Positions 1 to 7,337 of a DNA stretch of 64,000 nucleotides are shown here, one piece after another. The stretch is from Pseudomonas sp. S06B 330 (lineage in GTDB: Bacteria; Pseudomonadota; Gammaproteobacteria; Pseudomonadales; Pseudomonadaceae), in assembly GCF_002845275.2 (NCBI RefSeq), contig NZ_CP088149.1:2538501-2602500 (forward strand). The letters are read 5' to 3'. The notes below the pieces were generated by a model. It made no database searches. It was given only the letters and a program-made list of their open reading frames with translations, and had not been told where the DNA came from. Each line of letters begins with the position of its first letter. Position 1 is the first letter of the stretch. Position numbers and translations under genes: made by a program.

Positions 1-2
1 TA

Positions 3-887
3 ATGCTGTACAATCAATATAAACCCGCCGAAAAGGAGTTGCGTATTGCCGCTGAAGCGGGAGACGCAGAGGCGCAGTTTTATTTAGGCGAAGACCTTCG
101 CCATAAAAGTCGTTACATGACAGCAGAGGCCAGAAATTTTCTTGAGGCCTCTGCGAGTCAAGGCAACCTCTATGCAATGATTCGCCTGGGCCATAGCGGT
201 AGCGGGCTTTGCAATATATTAGGTAATTGCCCAGCAGGCTATAAAAGTTCAGACGACTGGTCTTTGGAGGCATGGAAAATATCCAAAGCGCTAGCCGCAA
301 AAGGAGACCCGGAAGGGTTGTATATTTTTTATCGCGTGACGGGAGAATTAGAGTTTTTAGTTAAATCTGCTGAAGCAGGATTCCCATTTGCTCAGTATTG
401 GTTGGCAAGAAGATACCATAACGGCGATGGGTTTTTTTGGCTACCTTGGCGACGCAGCCAGGAAATTGAGCGCTGGTACAAAGCTGCCGCTGAAAATGGT
501 CACCCAGAAGCCATGGTTAGGTACGCCGTTATCATTTATGAAAACCAAGGCGACATGGCGGTGGTGCGTTACTGGATTGAAGAAGCGGCAAAAACAGGTT
601 ATCAAAATGGTGTAGGTCACTTGGCCTCTGAATATGCGCACTTGCGAACCTATTTTGATTTTCCGCTCGACTTAATCAAAGCTTATGGCTTGACGTCATT
701 ATTATTAGTGCTTGATGGTGGCGGAGACACATTAAGATTTACAGAAAGACATCTTGTCAAAATATCCGCCCAGATGACCCCCGAACAAATCGAACAAGGA
801 AAAGCCTTCGCATTGGAATGGCAGGCCGCCAACCCACGACCTATTTCATTCTTCCCAATGATGCTTGACCCGTTGGATTCTTTTTGA
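3..887 (+). CDS. Sel1-repeat protein, probably 5'-truncated by the window edge
   Basis: The 294-residue reading frame contains several Sel1-like (TPR-related) helical repeats of the A-E-x-G-x-x-x-A-Q-x-x-L-G type. Examples lie near residues 16-30 (AEAGDAEAQFYLGE), 120-136 (AEAGFPFAQYWLA) and 160-172 (AAENGHPEAMVRYA). Sel1 proteins are usually protein-interaction scaffolds; no enzymatic domain is seen. The first ATG is at base 3 and no upstream sequence or ribosome site is available. The protein starts directly in a repeat without a signal peptide, so the true start probably lies outside the window. The base composition is visibly AT-richer than the following genes, which suggests an accessory or transferred gene. 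The function is unknown. Confidence 0.75.
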   Translation: MLYNQYKPAEKELRIAAEAGDAEAQFYLGEDLRHKSRYMTAEARNFLEASASQGNLYAMIRLGHSGSGLCNILGNCPAGYKSSDDWSLEAWKISKALAAKGDPEGLYIFYRVTGELEFLVKSAEAGFPFAQYWLARRYHNGDGFFWLPWRRSQEIERWYKAAAENGHPEAMVRYAVIIYENQGDMAVVRYWIEEAAKTGYQNGVGHLASEYAHLRTYFDFPLDLIKAYGLTSLLLVLDGGGDTLRFTERHLVKISAQMTPEQIEQGKAFALEWQAANPRPISFFPMMLDPLDSF

Positions 888-1067
888 TTTTTGTACGCCA
901 TATAAAAATTTCAAAACTTCAAATTGGCTACACCACGTGATGTTGCAAAATACAGGCGAGATGGCCTGAAAGCCCGCCTAGGCGTAACCCAAGCATCGAT
1001 GGGGCAGAGACGGCCCTTCGGCTGCTCCTCGGTCGGAAGGGGCGCGAGTTTTGGTTACTTTGGCCCA
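888..1067. other. Intergenic stretch with a dispersed-element-like segment
   Basis: No gene is visible between the Sel1 protein and the dnr stop codon. Bases about 990-1070 (around GGCCCTTCGGCTGCTCC and GTTTTGGTTACTTTGG) resemble a non-coding sequence that recurs in Pseudomonas genomes next to accessory genes and encodes spurious short peptides. This is recognition from memory, not a search. The base composition changes from AT-rich to GC-rich inside this stretch, so it marks the boundary between the accessory gene and the nar region. Confidence 0.3.
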
Positions 1068-1745
1068 TCAATGCTGGTAATCGACCAGCGCCTCAGTCGC
1101 CAATATACGAATGTCACGTCGCTCCATGGCAATCAAACCGTGCTCCACCAAGCGATGGAGGATGCGCGAAAACGTCTCCGGTTGAATCCCCAGTTTCGAC
1201 GCTACCAGGCGCTTGGGCACTTGCAAGACCACGCGATCATCCTGCGGGTCGCGCTCCTGCAGGAGGTAGTTGATCACCCGTTGACTGGCGCTGGCCAAGG
1301 TCAGGGTGTCGATGTCCTTGAGGCGCTGGTGCAGGTTGATGCTCATGCTGGCGAGGATCGACAGGCACACCTGTGGCTGGTCTTCGAGGGCATTGCGGTA
1401 GTGGTTGCCTTCGATGCTGATCACCACGCTGTCCTTGAGCGCGGTGGCGCTGACCGGGTAGTAGCGGGTCTGGCTGAACAGCAGGGCTTCGGCAAAGGAC
1501 TGCCCCGGCTGAATCACCTCGACGAGGTTTTCCTGACCTTGGGCGGTGATGCGGTAGAGCTTGATCTGGCCACTGACCAGGAGGAAAAAACGCTTGGCCG
1601 GATCACGCTGGTGCATGAGGGTGTCGTGACAACTCAGGCGCCGCTGCATGGCCAGGCCGCAGACTTGCTCGAAAATGTTCTCAGGCAATTGGTTGAACAG
1701 GTGATGACGGCGTAAAAACAGTACATGTGATGGGTGGGTCAGCAT
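1068..1745 (-). CDS. dnr: Crp/Fnr-family regulator of denitrification, Dnr-type
   Basis: A 225-residue Crp/Fnr regulator. An N-terminal cyclic-nucleotide-binding-like fold (about 15-125) is followed by a dimer helix (about 130-165) and a winged helix-turn-helix (about 170-220). The recognition helix carries E190, S193 and R194 (IQPETFSRIL), the E--SR pattern that in the Fnr family reads TTGAT-N4-ATCAA. The N-terminal cysteine cluster that binds 4Fe-4S in Fnr/Anr is absent; the few cysteines are scattered. This fits Dnr/NnrR-type haem or NO-sensing regulators rather than Anr. The ATG at 1745 is preceded by GGAGG with a short spacer. It lies 87 bp downstream of narL on the same strand, so it may be cotranscribed with narXL. 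Likely targets in this window are the Fnr-type boxes ahead of narK1 and nrdD. Confidence 0.85.
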   Translation of the reverse strand: MLTHPSHVLFLRRHHLFNQLPENIFEQVCGLAMQRRLSCHDTLMHQRDPAKRFFLLVSGQIKLYRITAQGQENLVEVIQPGQSFAEALLFSQTRYYPVSATALKDSVVISIEGNHYRNALEDQPQVCLSILASMSINLHQRLKDIDTLTLASASQRVINYLLQERDPQDDRVVLQVPKRLVASKLGIQPETFSRILHRLVEHGLIAMERRDIRILATEALVDYQH

Positions 1746-1832
1746 GGGATACCTCCGCTGACCGCCATGGTAGAGCGCCAGGCGCCACGGGCCTATGCCT
1801 CTGCCGGCCTACCTCCAAAGGGGCAGTCCGGG

Positions 1833-2474
1833 TTAATGACGCAGGTGCTCCATGGCCCAGACAGCGGCCTCGACCCGCGAGCGCAGGCCGAGTTTGTGCA
1901 GCAGGTTTTTCACATGGACTTTGACTGTGCCTTCGGTAATCCCCAGCTTGTGGCCGATGACTTTGTTGCTGTAGCCGCTGGCAATGGTCTTGAGGACCTG
2001 CCGTTCACGTTCGGTCAGCTCAACCTCGGGTTGGCGCGGCGGTGAGCGCAAGGCCTGGGCCATCACTTGGGTCAGCCCCGGGCTGATCACCAACGAGCCA
2101 TTCATGGCATCGCGGATGTACTGGACCAACAGTTCCGGTTCCATGTCTTTGAGCAGGTAGCCATCGGCATCCAGGCGCAGGGCATCACGGATATCGTCTT
2201 CGGCGTCGGAGACGGTGAACAACAGGACTTTGCCACTGAAGGACAGGTTGCGCAGGTGGCGCAGGGTTTCGATGCCGTTCATTTGCGGCATGTTGTTGTC
2301 TAGCAGGACCAGGTCCGGTTGCAGGGGCTCGATCATTGCCAGGGCTTCTTCGCCGTGGTTGGCTTCGCCGACAATCTCGAAGTCGTCTTCCAGTTCGAGC
2401 ATCTGGCGGATGCCGCGACGCATCATCGGATGGTCGTCGACCAGCAGGATGCGGCAGAGGGTTGGGCTGTTCAT
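1833..2474 (-). CDS. narL: Nitrate/nitrite response regulator NarL
   Basis: A 213-residue NarL/FixJ-family response regulator. The receiver domain (about 5-125) has the acidic pair D14/D15 (VDDHP), phospho-acceptor D59 (LVLLDNNMP) and the conserved lysine in GYLLKDMEP. A LuxR-type helix-turn-helix follows (about 150-205, LTERERQVLKTIASGYSN). It is the partner of NarX, whose gene overlaps the start by 4 nt (ATGA), indicating translational coupling. In the family, phosphorylated NarL binds TACYYMT heptamers, often as 7-2-7 inverted pairs. Such a site is present at 4462-4477, ahead of narK1. The order narX-narL-dnr divergent from narK1K2GHJI is the known Pseudomonas arrangement. Confidence 0.93.
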   Translation of the reverse strand: MNSPTLCRILLVDDHPMMRRGIRQMLELEDDFEIVGEANHGEEALAMIEPLQPDLVLLDNNMPQMNGIETLRHLRNLSFSGKVLLFTVSDAEDDIRDALRLDADGYLLKDMEPELLVQYIRDAMNGSLVISPGLTQVMAQALRSPPRQPEVELTERERQVLKTIASGYSNKVIGHKLGITEGTVKVHVKNLLHKLGLRSRVEAAVWAMEHLRH

Positions 2475-4273
2475 GTGACGTTACCTTGGGTGGGACGCCC
2501 GAGAAACTCCGGGCGAAATTCCATTTGCACCCGCGTGCCTTGCGGCGCTCGGGTAAGGATCTGCAACTGGCCGTACAAGCTGCGCGCGCGCTCATCCATG
2601 ATGTTCAGGCCATGGTGTTCACGGGGATCGCGGCTGCCGACGAAGCCGCGACCATCGTCCTCGATGGACAGGCAGACGTTCTCGCCGTTCTGGCGCAGCT
2701 GTAACCAAGCGTTATCGGCATGGGCGTGGCGCAGGCAATTGGACAGCGCCTCGCGGGTGATCTGCAGGATGTGGATCTGCTCACTGGCCGACAGCTCGAA
2801 GGCCAGGTTGTCGATGTGCAGGTGGACCTGGAAAGCCCCTTTGCGGGTAAATTCCTGGGCGGTGTCTTTCAGGCCTTGAGCGAGACCGGCATCGTGGATC
2901 TGCAGGCGAAAGGTGGTCAGCAGTTCACGCAATTGGCGGTAGGCGTTGTTCAGCCCTTCGCGCAGCTCGGCGGTCACACCCTCCAGGGTTTCCAGTGGCT
3001 CGCCGCGGCGCATCAGGGTCTGCATGCGGCTGACCTGCAGTTTCATGTACGACAGTGCCTGGGCCAGTGAATCATGCAGCTCGCGGGCGATGATCGCGCG
3101 TTCTTCAAGCAGCAGCAGGCGGTGGTCCTGCTCGCGTTGACGCTTGAGTGACAGCGAGGTGCCGATCAGGTTGGCCAGCGCCTGGATCAGCTGGGTTTCC
3201 CAGGCTTGGGGGTGATGGCCATCAATAAAGTGCGCCTTCAGCTCGCCCAGGGAACTGCCCTGGTTGCTGATGCTGTAACTGAGCGGGTTGCGCTGGTCAT
3301 GCCGCTGGCAGGTGGCGCAATCGCTACTGGCGCAGACTTTGCGGTCATCAGCGCCGTGCAGGGCGAGCAACTGTTGGGCCGGGGCTTGCATCTGGCCTTG
3401 CAGGCACAACGACAGGCGCAGGCCGGGCAGGCGTTGCTGAAAGCGGCGGATCAGCTCATCCAGACCTTCGGCATTGGCCAGGCGCGTGGCCAGGCTGCTA
3501 CTGCTTTGATACAGCAACTCCAACGCAGCATTGGCCTGTTGCAGGTGCAGGGTCTTCTGTTGGACCTGAGTCTCCAGGGTACGATGGGACTGCTCGATGG
3601 TCTCGGCCATGGCGTTGAAGCTGGTGGCCAATTGGCCCAACTCATCTTCGGACTGATGGTTGACCCGCGCCTGGAACTCGCCACGGCGAAAGCGCTGGGT
3701 GGCATCCACCAGTTCCTGCAGCGGACTGATCACGTTGCTCTGCAGTTCGTGCAGGCCTACCAGCAGGACGATCATGGTGATGAACAGCGCTGCGCCCTGG
3801 ATCAACTGTTGCCAGGTCTGTTTGTGTTCGCTCTGGCGCTGCAGCAGATTGACGAATTGGTTGAGCTGCTCGACGAAGGGCAGGGCGCTGGCCTGGAACG
3901 CCGCCGCGTCGTTACGCTCCAACGCCGGGATCAGGGTCTGTTGCCAAAACAGCTGAAGTTGCTGGTAGCTGGCTTCGAGCTCGGCGTTTCTGCCATCTTC
4001 GAGTACGGCCTTGAGCGTCTGGCTGTTGAGCCGCTGTTGCAGGCTTTGCCGGATGCCGCTGATTTCTTCGTTATCGGCGCCGGCGGCCAGCTTCCAGCTC
4101 AGGCGGTAGGTCTCCATGCGCACCGAGCCCGCGGTATTGATGGCCGCTGCATCGCCCTGGCTGAACCAAGCGATCAAACCGGCGCTCAGTGAGCTCGCCA
4201 AGGCCAGCACGGCAATCAAAATGACCGCCAGGCCAGCGCGCGCGGGGAGGGAACTGCGTAGCCAACGGATCAT
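2471..4273 (-). CDS. narX: Nitrate/nitrite sensor histidine kinase NarX
   Basis: A 600-residue membrane sensor kinase. TM1 (about 14-37) is followed by a periplasmic domain starting with the NarX P-box that binds nitrate (residues 45-58, INTAGSVRMETYRL). TM2 (about 158-175) and a HAMP linker come next. A cytoplasmic central module contains C314, C319 and C322, a cysteine group typical of NarX/NarQ kinases. The HisKA_3 phosphorylation helix has H400 (ARELHDSLAQAL), and the ATPase domain includes DDGRGF. It phosphorylates NarL, encoded directly downstream with a 4-nt overlap. The ATG at 4273 has no strong Shine-Dalgarno sequence, but MIRWLRSSL matches the expected N-terminus of the family. Confidence 0.92.
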   Translation of the reverse strand: MIRWLRSSLPARAGLAVILIAVLALASSLSAGLIAWFSQGDAAAINTAGSVRMETYRLSWKLAAGADNEEISGIRQSLQQRLNSQTLKAVLEDGRNAELEASYQQLQLFWQQTLIPALERNDAAAFQASALPFVEQLNQFVNLLQRQSEHKQTWQQLIQGAALFITMIVLLVGLHELQSNVISPLQELVDATQRFRRGEFQARVNHQSEDELGQLATSFNAMAETIEQSHRTLETQVQQKTLHLQQANAALELLYQSSSSLATRLANAEGLDELIRRFQQRLPGLRLSLCLQGQMQAPAQQLLALHGADDRKVCASSDCATCQRHDQRNPLSYSISNQGSSLGELKAHFIDGHHPQAWETQLIQALANLIGTSLSLKRQREQDHRLLLLEERAIIARELHDSLAQALSYMKLQVSRMQTLMRRGEPLETLEGVTAELREGLNNAYRQLRELLTTFRLQIHDAGLAQGLKDTAQEFTRKGAFQVHLHIDNLAFELSASEQIHILQITREALSNCLRHAHADNAWLQLRQNGENVCLSIEDDGRGFVGSRDPREHHGLNIMDERARSLYGQLQILTRAPQGTRVQMEFRPEFLGRPTQGNVT

Positions 4274-4461
4274 GACCGTGGGCCTGAGGCGAAACAGGGA
4301 AAAACACGCATGCAGGGCTCCGGCGAGTGATCGCCATTGGATTTGCAGCCCTTCCCTGGCCTTCTACCTCTAAAGAGTTCTGACCCTTCGAGTTAGCCCA
4401 AATACGTGCTCTGAAAAAGCCAACACACTGATAAACAAAGGGTTTAGAGGTTTTTTGACGC

Positions 4462-4477
4462 TACCTCGTTGGAGGTA
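4462..4477. promoter_or_regulatory. NarL-type 7-2-7 inverted heptamer site
   Basis: TACCTCG-TT-GGAGGTA is an inverted repeat of two heptamers separated by two bases, which is the geometry preferred by NarL dimers. The heptamer consensus is TACYYMT; each half deviates only at the last base. Its centre is about 53 bp upstream of the centre of the Anr/Dnr box at 4516, a position suited to activation of narK1 together with Anr or Dnr. Confidence 0.65.
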
Positions 4478-4515
4478 GGCGGGCAAATCATAGGCCTGAA
4501 CCGGCTTTGGCTTCG

Positions 4516-4557
4516 TTGACGCGCATCAAGTTTTTACCGGGTTTGCCTCTCTAGTCT
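4516..4557 (+). promoter_or_regulatory. Anr/Dnr (Fnr-type) box and -10 of the narK1K2GHJI operon
   Basis: TTGAC-GCGC-ATCAA at 4516-4529 matches the Fnr/Anr/Dnr box TTGAT-N4-ATCAA with one change. After 22 bp comes TAGTCT (4552-4557), a plausible -10. That predicts transcription starting near 4564, about 41 bp from the box centre, a class II activator position. This start would exclude translation from the upstream ATG at 4565 and favours the ATG at 4589. The nrdD promoter at 16123 has the same box-to--10 spacing and the same TAGTCT. Confidence 0.7.
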
Positions 4558-4588
4558 GCCGCCAATGCTTACTAACGGGAGACGCAAG

Positions 4589-5884
4589 ATGAACCCACCG
4601 CGTGTACGACAGGGCCTGGTACTGGGCATGAGTACGCTGGCCTTCACCGTCTGCTTCATGGTCTGGATGATGTTTGCCGTGCTCGGCGTCCCTATCAAGG
4701 AGTTGCTGGACCTTAACGAAACCCAGTTCGGCCTGTTGGCCGCCACACCGGTCCTGACCGGTTCGCTGGTACGCCTGCCGCTGGGGCTGCTGACCGACCG
4801 CTTTGGCGGTCGCATCGTGTTCTTCCTGCTGATGTTGTCCTGTGTGTTGCCGCTGTACCTGATCAGCCATGCCACGGCCTACTGGCAGTTTCTGCTGCTG
4901 GGGTTGTTTGTCGGTCTGGCCGGGGGCTCGTTCTCGGTCGGTATCGCCTATGTCGCCAAATGGTTCGAGAAGGAAAACCAGGGCTTTGCCATGGGCGTGT
5001 TTGGTGCCGGCAACGCAGGCTCGGCGGTGACCAAGTTCGTTGCCCCGGCGTTGATTGCCGCCGGCAGCTGGCAGCTGGTGCCCAAGGTGTTCAGTGCCGT
5101 GCTGTTTATCACCGCCTTGCTGTTCTGGTTCTTCACTGCCGACAACAAGGCCCACCGCAGCACCCAGGGCGCAAGCCTGGGCGAGCAGCTCAAGGCGTTG
5201 GCCGACCCTGCGGTGTGGCGCTACTGCCAGTACTACTCGATTGTCTTCGGCGGCTATGTAGCGCTGGCATTGTGGATGACCAAGTACTACGTCGAGGAAT
5301 ACGGCTTTAACCTGCAAAGCGCAGCGCTGCTGGCCGCCTGTTTCTCGCTGCCTGGGGGCGTGCTGCGTGCAGTCGGTGGCTGGATGTCGGACCGCTGGGG
5401 CGCGCAGAGTGTGACCTGGTGGGTGCTGTGGGTCAGCTGGATCTGCCTGTTTCTGCTGTCCTACCCGCAGACCCAACTGCAGGTGCAAACCCTCAATGGC
5501 CCGCTGGATTTTCACATCGGCCTGAACCCGGTGCTGTTCACTGTCCTGCTGTTCATCATCGGTATTGCCTTCGCCTTCGGCAAAGCCTCGGTCTTCAAAT
5601 ACATCGCCAACGACTACCCGCAAAACATGGGTGCGGTCTCCGGCATCGTCGGCCTGGCCGGCGGCCTGGGCGGCTTCATCCTGCCCATCATGTTTGGCGC
5701 CCTGGTCGACCTCACCGGCGTGCGCTCCTCAGCTTTCATGCTGATGTACGGCGTGGTCTGGGTGTCCCTCATCTGGATGTACTTCAGCGAAATCCGCAAA
5801 CGCCCGCTGCTCGGCAAACAGCCGCAGGCAGCCGTGCATCCGTTTTCCAGCATTGCTCAAGGAGAAGACCATGTCGGTTCTTAA
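4589..5884 (+). CDS. narK1: Nitrate/nitrite transporter NarK1 (MFS)
   Basis: A 431-residue major facilitator protein with about 12 membrane segments. It has the nitrate/nitrite porter signatures: glycine-rich segments in TM5 (GLAGGSFSVGIAYVAKWF) and TM11 (GIVGLAGGLGGFILP), and the MFS loop 2 motif GLLTDRFGGR. In the Pseudomonas NarK1/NarK2 pair, NarK1 belongs to the type I group, thought to be proton-linked nitrate import. The frame is open from an ATG at 4565, but the ATG at 4589 has GGGAGA at a proper distance and is consistent with the predicted transcript start. The 3' end overlaps narK2 by 14 nt. Confidence 0.9.
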   Translation: MNPPRVRQGLVLGMSTLAFTVCFMVWMMFAVLGVPIKELLDLNETQFGLLAATPVLTGSLVRLPLGLLTDRFGGRIVFFLLMLSCVLPLYLISHATAYWQFLLLGLFVGLAGGSFSVGIAYVAKWFEKENQGFAMGVFGAGNAGSAVTKFVAPALIAAGSWQLVPKVFSAVLFITALLFWFFTADNKAHRSTQGASLGEQLKALADPAVWRYCQYYSIVFGGYVALALWMTKYYVEEYGFNLQSAALLAACFSLPGGVLRAVGGWMSDRWGAQSVTWWVLWVSWICLFLLSYPQTQLQVQTLNGPLDFHIGLNPVLFTVLLFIIGIAFAFGKASVFKYIANDYPQNMGAVSGIVGLAGGLGGFILPIMFGALVDLTGVRSSAFMLMYGVVWVSLIWMYFSEIRKRPLLGKQPQAAVHPFSSIAQGEDHVGS

Positions 5885-7268
5885 CAAGCCTGACGCGGGC
5901 CCGGTTATTCATGACTGGCGCCCGGAAGACCCCGCGTTCTGGGGGCGCAGCGGCAAGAAAACCGCGACCCGCAACTTGTGGATTTCCATTCCTGCGCTGC
6001 TGTTGGCCTTTGCCGTGTGGATGGTCTGGAGCACGGTGATCGTGCGCTTGAACGCAATCGGCTTCAATTTCACCTCCGACCAACTGTTTCTGCTGGCTGC
6101 CTTGCCGGGGCTGTCTGGCGCCACGTTGCGCGTGTTCTACTCATTCATGGTGCCAATCTTTGGCGGTCGCCGCTGGACCGCTCTGAGCACCGCCTCGCTG
6201 CTGGCCCCGACGTTGTGGATGGGTTTTGCCGTGCAGGACCCGAACACTCCTTATAGCGTGTTCGTGCTGATCGCACTGCTGTGCGGTTTTGGTGGCGGCA
6301 ACTTCGCCTCGAGCATGTCCAACATCAGCTTCTTCTACCCCAAGTCGCAGCAGGGTACCGCCTTGGGCCTGAATGCCGGTCTGGGGAACCTCGGTGTGTC
6401 GGTGATGCAGTTCAGCGTGCCGCTGGTCATCACCTTCGGCGTCTTCGGGGTGATCGGCGGTGCGCCTCAGGTGCTCGCCGACGGCAGCCAGCTGTGGCTG
6501 CAGAATGCCGGCTTTCTCTGGGTGCCGTTCATCATCGCGGTGACCCTGTTGGCCTGGTTCTTCATGAACGACCTGTCCAGCGCCAAGGCCTCGTTCAGCG
6601 AGCAGGCGGTGATCTTCAAGCGTAAGCACAACTGGCTGATGTGCTGGTTGTACCTGGCCACCTTCGGCTCGTTCATCGGCTTCTCCGCCGCTTTCCCGAT
6701 GCTGATCAAAACCGCGTTCCCGGACGTCAATGCGCTGTCCTTTGCCTTCCTCGGCCCGCTGGTCGGCGCCCTGGTTCGCCCCTTGGGCGGCTGGCTGGCG
6801 GACAAGCTCGGCGGTGCCCGCGTCACCCTGTGGAACTTCGTGCTGATGATCGTGATGGTCTTCGGCGTGCTGCACTTCATTCCGCAGCAGGGCGCCCACG
6901 GCAACTTCTACGGCTTTCTCGGCATGTTCATGTTGCTGTTCTTCACCACCGGCATCGGCAACGGTTCGACCTTCCGCATGATCCCGGTGATCTTCCGCAC
7001 CCAGCACGAAAAGGCCGCTGCGGGCAAAGGCGCGAAGGCCCATGAGCAGGCGCTGAAAAACGCCGGTAAGGAATCGGCCGCGGTGCTCGGTTTCAGTTCG
7101 GCCATGGGGGCCTTTGGCGCCTTCTTCATTCCCAAGACCTTCGGCACCTCGATGGCCATGACCGGCAGTTCCGCGATGGCTTTCTACATGTTCGTCGGCT
7201 TTTACCTGAGCTGCATTGTCGTGACCTGGTGGTGGTACGCCCGCAAAGGCGCCGAGACCCCTTGCTGA
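5871..7268 (+). CDS. narK2: Nitrate/nitrite transporter NarK2 (MFS)
   Basis: A 465-residue MFS nitrate/nitrite porter with a soluble N-terminal leader (about residues 1-35, containing DWRPEDPAFW) before TM1. The conserved nitrate signature lies near residues 140-160 (GFGGGNFASSMSNISFFYP). A second glycine-rich segment is near FSSAMGAFGAFFIPKTFG, and a loop of alanine- and lysine-rich sequence (about 380-400) is typical of NarK2. NarK2 is usually the type II, antiport-like nitrate/nitrite exchanger needed for denitrifying growth. The start at 5871 is chosen because AAGGAG lies just upstream; an in-frame ATG at 5853 lies inside narK1 without a ribosome site. It is the second gene of the nar operon. 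Confidence 0.92.
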   Translation: MSVLNKPDAGPVIHDWRPEDPAFWGRSGKKTATRNLWISIPALLLAFAVWMVWSTVIVRLNAIGFNFTSDQLFLLAALPGLSGATLRVFYSFMVPIFGGRRWTALSTASLLAPTLWMGFAVQDPNTPYSVFVLIALLCGFGGGNFASSMSNISFFYPKSQQGTALGLNAGLGNLGVSVMQFSVPLVITFGVFGVIGGAPQVLADGSQLWLQNAGFLWVPFIIAVTLLAWFFMNDLSSAKASFSEQAVIFKRKHNWLMCWLYLATFGSFIGFSAAFPMLIKTAFPDVNALSFAFLGPLVGALVRPLGGWLADKLGGARVTLWNFVLMIVMVFGVLHFIPQQGAHGNFYGFLGMFMLLFFTTGIGNGSTFRMIPVIFRTQHEKAAAGKGAKAHEQALKNAGKESAAVLGFSSAMGAFGAFFIPKTFGTSMAMTGSSAMAFYMFVGFYLSCIVVTWWWYARKGAETPC

Positions 7269-7337
7269 CATGAGCGGAATTCAATTTTTGCGTGGGTGGG
7301 GCACAGAACCCCGCAGCAAGCCTGAGAGGAAAGCATC

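Larger units (their letters stand above)
4274..4588. promoter_or_regulatory. narX / narK1 divergent control region
   Basis: This 315-bp gap between the divergent starts of narX and narK1 contains no gene. Visible signals are a single NarL-type heptamer TACCTCT at 4365-4371, a paired heptamer at 4462-4477, and an Anr/Dnr box with a matching -10 at 4516-4557. The last two are listed separately. No second Fnr-type box for the narX direction was found. An IHF site between the NarL site and the Anr box has been described for P. aeruginosa, but I cannot identify one by eye. Confidence 0.6.

Noticed and set aside
2720..4192. Plus-strand open frames inside narX
   Set aside because: They are antisense shadows of a complete sensor kinase with all motifs.
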